From NCBI GenBank assembly GCA_015065505.1, contig SVQE01000001.1, forward strand, positions 1 to 64,000: a stretch of DNA of 64,000 nucleotides. The letters run 5' to 3'. The notes under the pieces were generated by a model. That model did not search any database. It worked only from the letters and a program-made list of their open reading frames with translations, and had not been told where the DNA came from. This document shows, one piece after another, positions 19,296 to 28,088 of this stretch (its first letter is position 1; every line of letters begins with the position of its first letter). Origin of the DNA: Oscillospiraceae bacterium. GTDB taxonomy: Bacteria; Bacillota; Clostridia; Oscillospirales; Acutalibacteraceae. A program made the translations under genes and the position numbers.

Positions 19296-20795
19296 TTATA
19301 TCCTCTTTTCCAATTCTTTTCTGTCTATTTTTCCGTTTGCATTGCGCGGCAGTGAGCCCATTTTAACAACCTCGTCGGGAATGAAATAAGCATTGAGCTT
19401 TGATTTGAGAAAATCAAGCATTTCATTCTCTTTAACCTTGGCTGCATTGTAATACAAAACGATTTTATCCGTTTCTTTTCTGAAAATGCAGGCGCATTCC
19501 TTAACGCCGTCGAGAGAACCTGCGGCAGCCTCGATTTCGCCGAGCTCAATTCTGTAGCCCATTCGCTTAATCTGAAAATCCTTTCTGCCGATATATATGA
19601 TTTCGCCGAGCTCGTTCATTTTAACAAGGTCGCCTGTTTTATAGCAGGCTTCGGGGAATGCTTTGTTCAGGGGATTCTGAACAAACATTTCAGCGGTTTT
19701 TTCGGGATTATTGTAATAACCCGATGCAACGAATGAGCCGCGAACATAAAGCTCGCCCTCTTCGTTTATATCAGCCTCGCTTCCGTCCTCTTTAAGAATG
19801 AAAACATTGCAGTTATCGCAGTGCCTTCCTATCGGAAGCGAATCGCTCGGGTCAAACTCTCTGTCGGCAACATAATATGTGCAGATATCCGTTGTTTCCG
19901 TTGGACCGAAGAGGTTTGCAAAAACCGTTTCATCGGGAAGATATTTCTTCCAGTAGTTAAGGAACTTAATCGGCATAACCTCGCCTGCAAACAAAACGGT
20001 TTTAAGATATTTCGGCTTTTCAACATCAAAAAGCTTGAAGTTTGCAGCAATTCCGAATGCGCTCGGAACCCAGTAAATCGTGTTAATTTCGTTTGTGTTT
20101 AAAAATTCAACAAGCTTAATCGGGAATGAGAAGCAGATTTTCGGAATAATAATCAGCGTTGCGCCCGTTCTTAAGGTTGAATAAATATCGGTAACCGACA
20201 TCGAAAAATAAAACGGAGTCTGATTTCCGAAAACGGTGCTTTCGCTGATGCCGAAAGTTTCAACCGCCCACTTGCTGTAGGATAAAACATTCTTGTGGTT
20301 GATAACCGTGCCCTTGGGCATTCCCGTTGAACCCGAGGTGTAGAGAATATACAGCGAATCCGTGTCAATCTGCGCGCTTCTGATTTCGCTGAGCCTTTCG
20401 GCGTTGATTTCAGCACTCTTAGCCTCGTTAATCAAAAAGGTTTCAAGGTTTAATTCCTTTGCCTTTTCGCTGTTTGCCTCATCGGTTATTACGGCAACGG
20501 GGCAGAGCGTTGAAAAAATCTTATCGATTCTTTCTTTCGGCATTTCGGTGTCGATAACAGTGTATATATTTCCGCTGTAAACAATGCCCATCATTGCGCA
20601 TATAACATCTGCGCTTTTGTTGATATATATTGCAATCGGCTTGTTTTTAACGCCGAGCTCAAGCAGCGCCGAGCCGATTCTTTTTGAATGGTTTTCAAGC
20701 TGTGAATATGTAACTGCACCCTTATCGTCAACAAAGGCGTTTTTGTCGGGAAAACGGGCAGCCGACCTTTCAAGCATCTCTAAAATATTTTTCAT
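19296..20795 (-). CDS. Amino-acid adenylation domain protein (DltA-like)
   Basis: 499 aa; YTSGSTGMPKGTVINHKN, FGPTETTDICTYY, YKTGDLV, GRKDFQIKRMGYRIELGEIE, NANGKIDRKEL. Confidence 0.9.
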   Translation of the reverse strand: MKNILEMLERSAARFPDKNAFVDDKGAVTYSQLENHSKRIGSALLELGVKNKPIAIYINKSADVICAMMGIVYSGNIYTVIDTEMPKERIDKIFSTLCPVAVITDEANSEKAKELNLETFLINEAKSAEINAERLSEIRSAQIDTDSLYILYTSGSTGMPKGTVINHKNVLSYSKWAVETFGISESTVFGNQTPFYFSMSVTDIYSTLRTGATLIIIPKICFSFPIKLVEFLNTNEINTIYWVPSAFGIAANFKLFDVEKPKYLKTVLFAGEVMPIKFLNYWKKYLPDETVFANLFGPTETTDICTYYVADREFDPSDSLPIGRHCDNCNVFILKEDGSEADINEEGELYVRGSFVASGYYNNPEKTAEMFVQNPLNKAFPEACYKTGDLVKMNELGEIIYIGRKDFQIKRMGYRIELGEIEAAAGSLDGVKECACIFRKETDKIVLYYNAAKVKENEMLDFLKSKLNAYFIPDEVVKMGSLPRNANGKIDRKELEKRI

Positions 20796-20948
20796 TTGAA
20801 CCTCAATATAACGGTGAAAATACTATAAAAAAATACCGTTCTTTGCGAAACTATTATAACATATAAAGTGCAAAAGTACAGATACAAAATGTTGAAAATA
20901 CTGCCAAATATGACAAAATTTTATATATGATGTACAAAAAACGAAAAA

Positions 20949-20969
20949 CACAGAGCGTTTTGCTCTGTG
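20949..20969 (-). terminator. Intrinsic terminator after condensation-domain gene
   Basis: CACAGAGC-GTTTT-GCTCTGTG followed by T-rich tract on minus strand. Confidence 0.7.
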
Positions 20970-20981
20970 CTTTCTGTTTTA

Positions 20982-22268
20982 TTAACCTTCAATTAAACTG
21001 TTTATTGACTGCTCGAGGAGGTCGAAGAAACGCTCAACGGTTTTCTTATCCTCGTCGTTTCCGCGAACGCACATTGAAAGGGTTAATACCTTTCTCATAG
21101 AGGTTGCGGAAAGAAGCGCGTAGGGCTTATATTTAACCGCGCCGCTCATAAATCCGTCCGTCGGCTCGTTGCCTGCAAGAGCGAGCTTATCAACCTCAAG
21201 AATGCCGATATTGCTCATTGCAAGAAGCGGATTTGCATAGCCGATTTTTATGATTTCCTCGCTTGCTGCGTGGGGCATAATCTTATATCCGAGCGATAAA
21301 AGCGGAAGCCCGTGAAGCCCCATAAATCTGTCGTTTTTAAACTCGTTTGAGGACTTAACAACATAGTCGAGAGTTTCAAAAATATCCTTGCCGCGATGCG
21401 GAATTCTGCACTGCATCCACGCGGTCTGATTGGTTATGCCCTGACCGGCGTCATCCTTGATATGGCGTCTTAAATCTATTGCGCAGGATATTGAAATTCC
21501 CTCTTCCTCGCCGAAGCCTGCAAGCTCGTAAAGGCTGTAGAAATATGCGCTTAAAATCATATCGTTGATTGTCGCGCCGCGCTTTTTGCCCGAAGCGCGA
21601 AGCTTGTCGAAGGTTTCAGCCGAGAAGCGCCGCCTTGCTATGAAGGAATGGTCCTCAATATTATCGGGGGTGAAAGGGAAGCCGTGATTATCCTTTGTGT
21701 TGATGTTTTTATAGAGCCTTTTTGCCATACGGCGCTCGCCTGGGGTGAAATCCTCATAAACCGCTTCATAAGAGCGTGTTCCCGTTCTCAGAGCAATCGG
21801 GCTTACGCCGTTTTCAATGTATTCGCTGTAGTTTTTGCAGAGCGATTTCATAAAGTATTTCAAATCGCCGCCGTCCATACACATATGGTTTTCAACAACG
21901 AGCAAAACGGACTTATTATCGCCGTAATAGAAAACGGCAACCTTCATCTGAACATTGCTTTCGGGCGGAATATACTGAACAAGAAAGCTGTTGATTTCCT
22001 CGTCAAGGTTTGCTTCGTCAACATCCTTAACGGTTAAAACATCGTTGATGTGATAATCCTCAACGGTCCAGTAGGTGTTGAGATGATTATCGTTGAAAGA
22101 GGAGTGAAGCACTGGCGCTTTTTCAAAGAAGCAGGTGATAACCGTTTTAAGCGCTTCAACATCAATTTTGTAATCGTAATGGAGCTCGACATGAACCATT
22201 CTGTCGTTAAAATCGCGGAAGAGATAATGCATTTTATCCCAAAGCTCAGCGTTTAGTTTTCTTGCCAT
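20982..22268 (-). CDS. Stand-alone condensation-domain/alcohol-acetyltransferase-like acyltransferase
   Basis: 428 aa; NHMCMDGGD matches HxxxDG; ATINDMILSAYFYSLYEL and NIGILEVDKL are condensation-fold-like. Confidence 0.7.
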   Translation of the reverse strand: MARKLNAELWDKMHYLFRDFNDRMVHVELHYDYKIDVEALKTVITCFFEKAPVLHSSFNDNHLNTYWTVEDYHINDVLTVKDVDEANLDEEINSFLVQYIPPESNVQMKVAVFYYGDNKSVLLVVENHMCMDGGDLKYFMKSLCKNYSEYIENGVSPIALRTGTRSYEAVYEDFTPGERRMAKRLYKNINTKDNHGFPFTPDNIEDHSFIARRRFSAETFDKLRASGKKRGATINDMILSAYFYSLYELAGFGEEEGISISCAIDLRRHIKDDAGQGITNQTAWMQCRIPHRGKDIFETLDYVVKSSNEFKNDRFMGLHGLPLLSLGYKIMPHAASEEIIKIGYANPLLAMSNIGILEVDKLALAGNEPTDGFMSGAVKYKPYALLSATSMRKVLTLSMCVRGNDEDKKTVERFFDLLEQSINSLIEG

Positions 22269-23062
22269 ACGTCTTCCACCTCCATCTTATCCTTCTTATT
22301 CTTCGAAATCGCTGCAATGATTATGATTAAATCCAAAACAAGCGAAAGCGGAATTATTATCCATGCAATATTCCATGCAAGAAGTCCGAGAGCGCCGATG
22401 ATTATGAATGCAAACACCGAAATAACGGGAATATAAAGCACCCACTGAATTATTGAAAGTCTTGCGTGGGTTATGCTTGCAAAAAGACCGTCGCACAGGA
22501 ATGCAAGAATCAGACCTGCGATTATGATAAGCCAGCTGTTTGCAATATCCGTTAACGCAATGACAAGCAAGAATACGGCAACAACGAATATAACAACTGC
22601 GCCGAAAAGCAGAAGCCTTGCGAAAATATGGAAAATTCTTTTCATTGAAACAAACTTTGCGATTCCGAGCGAAAGCAGATAATCAACCCACAGCAGAATT
22701 CCGTCTACAACCAGAATCCATGTGTAAGCCCATTTACGGGTTATAAAGCTGACAGCAAGATAAAGGGTTACAGTCAGAATTATATATGCCAGCGAACCGA
22801 GAATATTTCCGATAACTCTGCGTTTAACCTTTGTTTTTGCGTTTTCCTTTTGCAAATACTCATTGTATTCGCCCTTCAAATCAGCGTGCTCGCTGATAAT
22901 CAGGTCGTTTAAAACCTTCCGGTCGTGAATGCCGCCCGTTCCCGTAACCTGTGCAGCTCTCTCGTTCATATCATCAAGAATATCCTTCTTGAATTTGAAC
23001 AGAGTTTTATCGCCTTTTTTGTCGGGCAGGGCACTGTTTATGTATTCAACAAAACTTTGCAT
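22253..23062 (-). CDS. Multi-TM membrane protein of unknown function
   Basis: 269 aa; several hydrophobic helices; 16-nt overlap with downstream condensation-domain gene. Confidence 0.65.
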   Translation of the reverse strand: MQSFVEYINSALPDKKGDKTLFKFKKDILDDMNERAAQVTGTGGIHDRKVLNDLIISEHADLKGEYNEYLQKENAKTKVKRRVIGNILGSLAYIILTVTLYLAVSFITRKWAYTWILVVDGILLWVDYLLSLGIAKFVSMKRIFHIFARLLLFGAVVIFVVAVFLLVIALTDIANSWLIIIAGLILAFLCDGLFASITHARLSIIQWVLYIPVISVFAFIIIGALGLLAWNIAWIIIPLSLVLDLIIIIAAISKNKKDKMEVEDVWQEN

Positions 23063-23280
23063 AGAACCTCCTTGTTATTCAATCCTTTTATTTGGAACGC
23101 TGTTTTAATACATTTGTAAAAAACATAGCATTCCACTCAGTAGTATAACATATGAGGGTTGCCGTTTCAATTTATTTTTGAGAAATTTTAGCATCTTTTA
23201 AGATAAATAAAAATTTCTTGATATTTATTTAAAATAAGTCTTTTCAAATTGAATACTTTATGTTATTATAATACTCGGCT

Positions 23281-23300
23281 TTTGTCATTTTTTTAACAAA
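23281..23300 (+). promoter_or_regulatory. Candidate Rex operator upstream of hydrogenase gene cluster
   Basis: TTTGTCATTTTTTTAACAAA (TTGTnA-N6-TnACAA), just downstream of a TATAAT at 23267-23272. Confidence 0.45.
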
Positions 23301-23332
23301 GGCGTCAGAAATAAATAAGGAGGAACTAACTT

Positions 23333-23827
23333 ATGCAGAAAAAAATCAGTAAGATTCCTTTTAAGGGCACCCCTGAGCAGGAAGCAAAACTCAAAGAAGT
23401 TATCGAAGCTAACAAGCAGGATAAAAGCCGCTTGATGGCTGTTATGCAGGAGGCTCAGGAGATTTACGGATATCTTCCCATGGAAGTTCAGGAAATGATT
23501 GCAGAGGGAATGGAAGTTCCGCTCGAAAAAGTTTTCGGCGTTGCATCCTTCTATGCACAGTTCTCGCTTACACCTAAGGGAGAATATAATGTTTCCGTTT
23601 GCCTGGGTACAGCTTGCTATGTTAAGGGCGCTCAGAGCATTATCGACGAGCTTCAGAGTGAACTCGGAATCGGCGTTGACGAATGCACCGAGGACGGTAA
23701 GTTTTCACTTAATGCATGCCGCTGCATCGGCGCATGCGGACTCGGACCCGTTATGACTGTTAACGAAGAAGTTTACGGAAAGCTTACAACTAAAGAAATT
23801 CCCGAAATAGTTGCAAAGTATAAATAA
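23333..23827 (+). CDS. NuoE/HydC-like thioredoxin-fold [2Fe-2S] protein
   Basis: 164 aa; VCLGTACYVKGAQ...NACRCIGACGLGPVMTVN. Confidence 0.9.
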   Translation: MQKKISKIPFKGTPEQEAKLKEVIEANKQDKSRLMAVMQEAQEIYGYLPMEVQEMIAEGMEVPLEKVFGVASFYAQFSLTPKGEYNVSVCLGTACYVKGAQSIIDELQSELGIGVDECTEDGKFSLNACRCIGACGLGPVMTVNEEVYGKLTTKEIPEIVAKYK

Positions 23828-23857
23828 TTCACAAGGGATTACAGGGGATTATTTTCT

Positions 23858-24205
23858 ATGAAAATCAGTGAGATTAAAGATTTACTTGATGCAAAAGTGC
23901 TTTGCTGTGAAGACCATATCGACCGCGAGGTTTATTCTGCCTGCGGCTGTGATCTTATGAGCGATGTGCTTGCATTTGTTAAGGACCAGGCTGTTCTTAT
24001 GACCGGACTTGTTAACCCCCAGGTTATCCGTACTGCCGTAATGATGGATATGGTTTGCATAATATTTGTCCGTTCAAAAACTCCAACCGAGGAAATGCTT
24101 CAGCTCGCAAGGGATAACGGAATCGTTATTATGCAGAGCGATAAGAGGCTTTACGAGGCTTGCGGAATAATCTATTCAAGCGGGCTCGGAAATAAGAAGG
24201 ATTAA
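23858..24205 (+). CDS. DRTGG-type domain protein
   Basis: 115 aa; small domain MSDVLAFVKDQAVLMTGLVNPQVIRTAVMMDMVCIIFVRSKTPTEEMLQLARDNGIVIMQSD. Confidence 0.65.
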   Translation: MKISEIKDLLDAKVLCCEDHIDREVYSACGCDLMSDVLAFVKDQAVLMTGLVNPQVIRTAVMMDMVCIIFVRSKTPTEEMLQLARDNGIVIMQSDKRLYEACGIIYSSGLGNKKD

Positions 24206-24206
24206 T

Positions 24207-24632
24207 ATGAGCGAAGAATTATTATTCCATTTTGATGTAGACGGCGACGATTTTACATCGGCAGGTCAGGCATCTGTTCAGATTAAAAAGGATTTACGGC
24301 AGCTTGGAATCCTTCCCGAAATCATCCGCAGAGTTTCCATTGCGATGTATGAAGGGGAAATTAATATGGTGATTCATGCAAACGGCGGCACCGTTGATGT
24401 TAAGGTATGCGAGGATTGCATTGAAATGATTCTTGCAGACAAGGGCCCTGGAATCAAGAATATCGAACAGGCAATGCAGGAGGGCTTTTCAACAGCCTCC
24501 GACACAACCCGTTCGCTCGGTTTCGGCGCAGGCATGGGGCTTCCGAATATGAAACGCTATACAGATTCAATGGAAATTGAATCAACCGTAGGTGTGGGAA
24601 CCACGGTGAAAATGAAAGTAAATTTACAGTAG
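24207..24632 (+). CDS. Anti-sigma-factor-like (RsbW-type) ATP-binding protein
   Basis: 141 aa; RRVSIAMYEGEINMVIHANGG...ILADKGPGI...SLGFGAGMGLPNMKRYTD. Confidence 0.85.
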   Translation: MSEELLFHFDVDGDDFTSAGQASVQIKKDLRQLGILPEIIRRVSIAMYEGEINMVIHANGGTVDVKVCEDCIEMILADKGPGIKNIEQAMQEGFSTASDTTRSLGFGAGMGLPNMKRYTDSMEIESTVGVGTTVKMKVNLQ

Positions 24633-24641
24633 TGTGATAAA

Positions 24642-25901
24642 ATGCATTTATACGACCATTCGGTTTTGCTTGATGCAAGCAAGTGCACGGGCTGTACAAC
24701 CTGCCTGAAGCATTGTCCCACCGAAGCAATCAGAATTAAAGACGGGCATGCCATTATCAACGAAAAGCGCTGCATTGATTGCGGAGAGTGCATAAGAAAC
24801 TGTCCGCATAAGGCAAAGAAGGCGGTTTTCGGCAAGCTTGAGGATATGAAGCGCTTTAAGTATAAAATTGCGCTTCCTGCACCGACTCTTTACGGTCAGT
24901 TTGATAATCTTGATGATGTTGATTATGTTCTTGACGGATTGCTCAGAATCGGCTTTGACGATGTATTCGAGGTTTCAAAAGCCGCAGAGCTTGTTTCGGC
25001 ATACACCAGATTATATCTTAAAACAGACGGAATAAAAAAGCCTGTTATCTCTTCGGCGTGTCCCGTTGCGATAAGGCTTATCTCTCTGAGGTTTCCGTCG
25101 CTGAGTGAAAACATATTACATATGCTTCCGCCGATGGAGGTTGCCGCAAGGCTTGCAAGGGAAAGAGCGCTGAAAAATCATCCCGAGCTTAAAAGCGAGG
25201 ATATAGGCGTTTGCTTCATTTCACCCTGTCCTGCAAAGGTTAGCTATGTTAAAAACGGTTTTGCCGACTATAAAAGTCAGGTTGACGTTGTTGTTTCAAT
25301 CAGCGATATATATTTCCTTCTGATAAGCGAGATGAAGCAGGAAAACGATATTAAATCGCTTTGCGAATCGGGCATTATCGGAATAGGATGGGCATCCTCG
25401 GGCGGTGAGTCAACAGCGATATTCAACGAGGATTATCTTGCTGCGGACGGAATTGAAAACATCATCCGCGTGCTCGACCAGATTGAAAACGGCAATATTC
25501 CTCAGCTGGAGTTTATTGAGCTTAACGCGTGCCCGGGCGGCTGCGTTGGCGGAGTTATGGCGATGGAAAATCCCTTCGTTGCCAAGGCAAGACTTCAGTC
25601 ATTAAGAAGATATCTTCCCGTATCACAGAATTTCATTGATGAAGAAAACTATATTCCCGACAACTATTTATTCAATAATTTACCCGAATATCAGCCAATC
25701 AGCAGACTTGCGGACAGTATGGCGCAGTCGATGAGAATGATGGCAGATATTCAGCAGATAAAAAACACACTTCCCGGTATCGACTGCGGAGCCTGCGGCG
25801 CACCGAACTGCAGAGCGTTTGCAGAGGATATCGTTAAGAATAAGGCTTCCATTGACGGATGCATTATAAAGGCAGGAAAGGAGAAACGCAATGACGGTTA
25901 A
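24642..25901 (+). CDS. Sensory-type [FeFe] hydrogenase (HydS-like) with 2x[4Fe-4S] and C-terminal Fe-S domain
   Basis: CTGCTTCLKHCP, CIDCGECIRNCP; H-cluster-type motifs SSACPVA, SPCPAK, NACPGGCVGG; C-terminal GIDCGACGAPNCRAFAEDI. Confidence 0.8.
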   Translation: MHLYDHSVLLDASKCTGCTTCLKHCPTEAIRIKDGHAIINEKRCIDCGECIRNCPHKAKKAVFGKLEDMKRFKYKIALPAPTLYGQFDNLDDVDYVLDGLLRIGFDDVFEVSKAAELVSAYTRLYLKTDGIKKPVISSACPVAIRLISLRFPSLSENILHMLPPMEVAARLARERALKNHPELKSEDIGVCFISPCPAKVSYVKNGFADYKSQVDVVVSISDIYFLLISEMKQENDIKSLCESGIIGIGWASSGGESTAIFNEDYLAADGIENIIRVLDQIENGNIPQLEFIELNACPGGCVGGVMAMENPFVAKARLQSLRRYLPVSQNFIDEENYIPDNYLFNNLPEYQPISRLADSMAQSMRMMADIQQIKNTLPGIDCGACGAPNCRAFAEDIVKNKASIDGCIIKAGKEKRNDG

Positions 25902-26217
25902 TGAGCTTTGTGCCTCCTGCGGATTTGAAGAGATTTGTGTTCCCAACGGCGAACACAATGTAAGCGGCGCGTATATCGGCGATTTGCTCAGCTGGGTTAT
26001 GGGCAGAGCAAACGAGGATAACGCATGGATAACAATAATGAATAATATTAATGTTATCGCGGTTGCTTCCTTATCCGATGTTGCCTGCGTTATTCTTGCC
26101 GAGGGAGTGAGCCTTGACGATGCGCTTAAAGAAACGGCGATGCAAAAGGAAATCAATGTGCTTTCCTCAAAGCTTCCCGCATTTGAAACGGCGCAGCTTC
26201 TTATCGGTAAGGTTTAA
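25891..26217 (+). CDS. Second DRTGG-like small protein
   Basis: 108 aa; YIGDLLSWVMGRANEDNAWITIMNNINVIAVASLSDVACVILAEG; similar layout to 23858 protein. Confidence 0.55.
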   Translation: MTVNELCASCGFEEICVPNGEHNVSGAYIGDLLSWVMGRANEDNAWITIMNNINVIAVASLSDVACVILAEGVSLDDALKETAMQKEINVLSSKLPAFETAQLLIGKV

Positions 26218-26948
26218 TGAATAAGTATTATTACGATTTGCATATTCATTCCTGTTTGTCGCCGTGTGCGGATGACGATAACACGCCGAACAATATTGCA
26301 GGAATGGCAACCCTCTGCGGACTGAATATTGTTGCGTTAACAGACCACAACACCTGCAAAAACTGCCCTGCGTTTTTCGAGGCGGCAAAGAGATACGGAA
26401 TTATTCCCGTTGCAGGAATGGAGCTGACAACGGCAGAGGATATACATGTTATATGCCTTTTTGAAAATCTGAGCGACGCTATGGCGTTTGATGAGGAAAT
26501 AGATAAAAGGCGAATCAAAATTGAAAACAGAACCGATATTTTCGGAAATCAGTTCATACTTGACGGCGAGGATAATATTATCGGCGAGGATAAATACCTT
26601 CTTTCAAACGCAACAACCGTTTCGCTTGAAGAGGTTCCGCAGCTTGCAGAAAGCTTCGGCGGAATTGCTTATCCTGCGCATATCGACCGTCAGGCAAACG
26701 GAGTTATTGAGGTGCTCGGAACCTTTCCCGAAACGCCGTATTTCAGCATTGTTGAAATAAACAGAAAGGAAAAGGTTGAGGAGTATATCAAAAAGTATTC
26801 ACTTGAAGATAAAATGGTGATTATAAGCTCCGACGCGCATTATCTTGAAAATATGAGAGATAAGGAAAACTATTTCGAGCTTGACGATGAGCCGTATTCC
26901 TCGGCGCTTGTCAGACATAATTTGTTTGAATACTTAAAAACAAGGTGA
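26217..26948 (+). CDS. PHP-domain phosphoesterase
   Basis: DLHIHSCLSPCADDD, ALTDHNT, GMELTT, YPAHIDR, ISSDAHYL. Confidence 0.9.
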   Translation: MNKYYYDLHIHSCLSPCADDDNTPNNIAGMATLCGLNIVALTDHNTCKNCPAFFEAAKRYGIIPVAGMELTTAEDIHVICLFENLSDAMAFDEEIDKRRIKIENRTDIFGNQFILDGEDNIIGEDKYLLSNATTVSLEEVPQLAESFGGIAYPAHIDRQANGVIEVLGTFPETPYFSIVEINRKEKVEEYIKKYSLEDKMVIISSDAHYLENMRDKENYFELDDEPYSSALVRHNLFEYLKTR

Positions 26949-26952
26949 AAAT

Positions 26953-27498
26953 ATGAAGGAATTATCACTCAATATTCTTGATGTTGCGGAAAATTCCGTT
27001 AAAGCACGCGCAAGCCTTACGCAGATTCTTATAACCGAAGAGGGCAATAAATTAACCCTTCAGATTAAGGATGACGGCTGCGGAATGAGCGAAGAGGTTG
27101 TTAAATCGGTTGTAGACCCGTTTTACACAACCCGAACAACGCGAAAGGTTGGTCTCGGCGTTCCGCTTTTAAAGCTTGCGGCAGAGCAAACGGGGGGAAG
27201 CCTAACGGTTGAATCAAAAACCGAAGAGGATTTCCCGAATGACCACGGAACCTGCGTTACTGCGGTGTTTTTCAAGGACCATATTGATTTTACACCGCTC
27301 GGGGATGTTGTTTCATCCGTTATTACGCTGATTCAGGGGCATCCCGACACGGATTTCTATTTCTGCCATAAAACCGAAAACGGCACTGCCGAGCTCGACA
27401 CAAGGCAGCTGCGCGAAATCTTAGGCGATGTTGCGCTGAACACTTATGAAGTTATTAAATGGATTGAGGAATATCTGCTTGAGCAGTATAGGCATTAG
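26953..27498 (+). CDS. HATPase_c-domain protein without an evident dimerisation/H-box domain
   Basis: 181 aa; DVAENSVKARAS, DDGCGM, DPFYTTRTTRKVGLGVPLLKLAAEQTGG. Confidence 0.85.
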   Translation: MKELSLNILDVAENSVKARASLTQILITEEGNKLTLQIKDDGCGMSEEVVKSVVDPFYTTRTTRKVGLGVPLLKLAAEQTGGSLTVESKTEEDFPNDHGTCVTAVFFKDHIDFTPLGDVVSSVITLIQGHPDTDFYFCHKTENGTAELDTRQLREILGDVALNTYEVIKWIEEYLLEQYRH

Positions 27499-27536
27499 GG
27501 ACTCGAACCAAGCAAGGTTTTGCCCGTCCCTTTTTC
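27497..27536 (+). terminator. Probable terminator after the HATPase gene
   Basis: AGGGAC...GTCCCTTTTT stem spanning 27497-27535. Confidence 0.45.
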
Positions 27537-27687
27537 ACAAATACTGTGTTAAAGCGTCTTGTAAGGTATAAGGAATTCGGCGCATAGAAAAGGAACAGGG
27601 TTTCCGACATTAATATAGGTATAAATAAAACTAATGTTTTAATTTATAATAAAAGTTAAAAATAAATCATAGGAAGGAAGAGAAGTT

Positions 27688-28071
27688 ATGAAATCATTAG
27701 CTGAACTTCAGGCAATCAGAGAAAAGATGAAGGACAAGGTTGTTCTTCGCGAAGGCTCGGGCGATATCAGAGTTGTTGTTGGTATGGCAACCTGCGGTAT
27801 TGCAGCAGGCGCACGCCCTGTTTTAAGCACCTTCGTTGAAGAGGTTAACAGACTCGGTCTTTCAGAAAAAGTAACCGTTTCTCAGACAGGATGCATCGGC
27901 ATCTGCCAGTTTGAGCCCGTTGTTGAAGTATTCGAAGCAGGCAAAGAAAAGGTTACTTATGTAAAAATGACCCCCGAAAAGGCAAAAGAGGTTGTAGAAA
28001 TTCACCTCCAGGGCGGCAGGGTTGTTGCAAAGTACACAATCTCAAACGATGAGTTGAAAGATGAGTTATAA
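27688..28071 (+). CDS. (2Fe-2S) ferredoxin-like subunit (HydC-like)
   Basis: 127 aa; VVVGMATCGIAAGARPVLS...QTGCIGICQFEPVVEV. Confidence 0.85.
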   Translation: MKSLAELQAIREKMKDKVVLREGSGDIRVVVGMATCGIAAGARPVLSTFVEEVNRLGLSEKVTVSQTGCIGICQFEPVVEVFEAGKEKVTYVKMTPEKAKEVVEIHLQGGRVVAKYTISNDELKDEL

Positions 28072-28088
28072 TATATGGAGGTAAAGTT

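Noticed and set aside
27536-27560. Second Rex site upstream of hydC (TTCACAAATACTGTGTTAA)
   Set aside because: Half-sites are in the order ACA...TGT, opposite to the TTGT...ACAA Rex arrangement.
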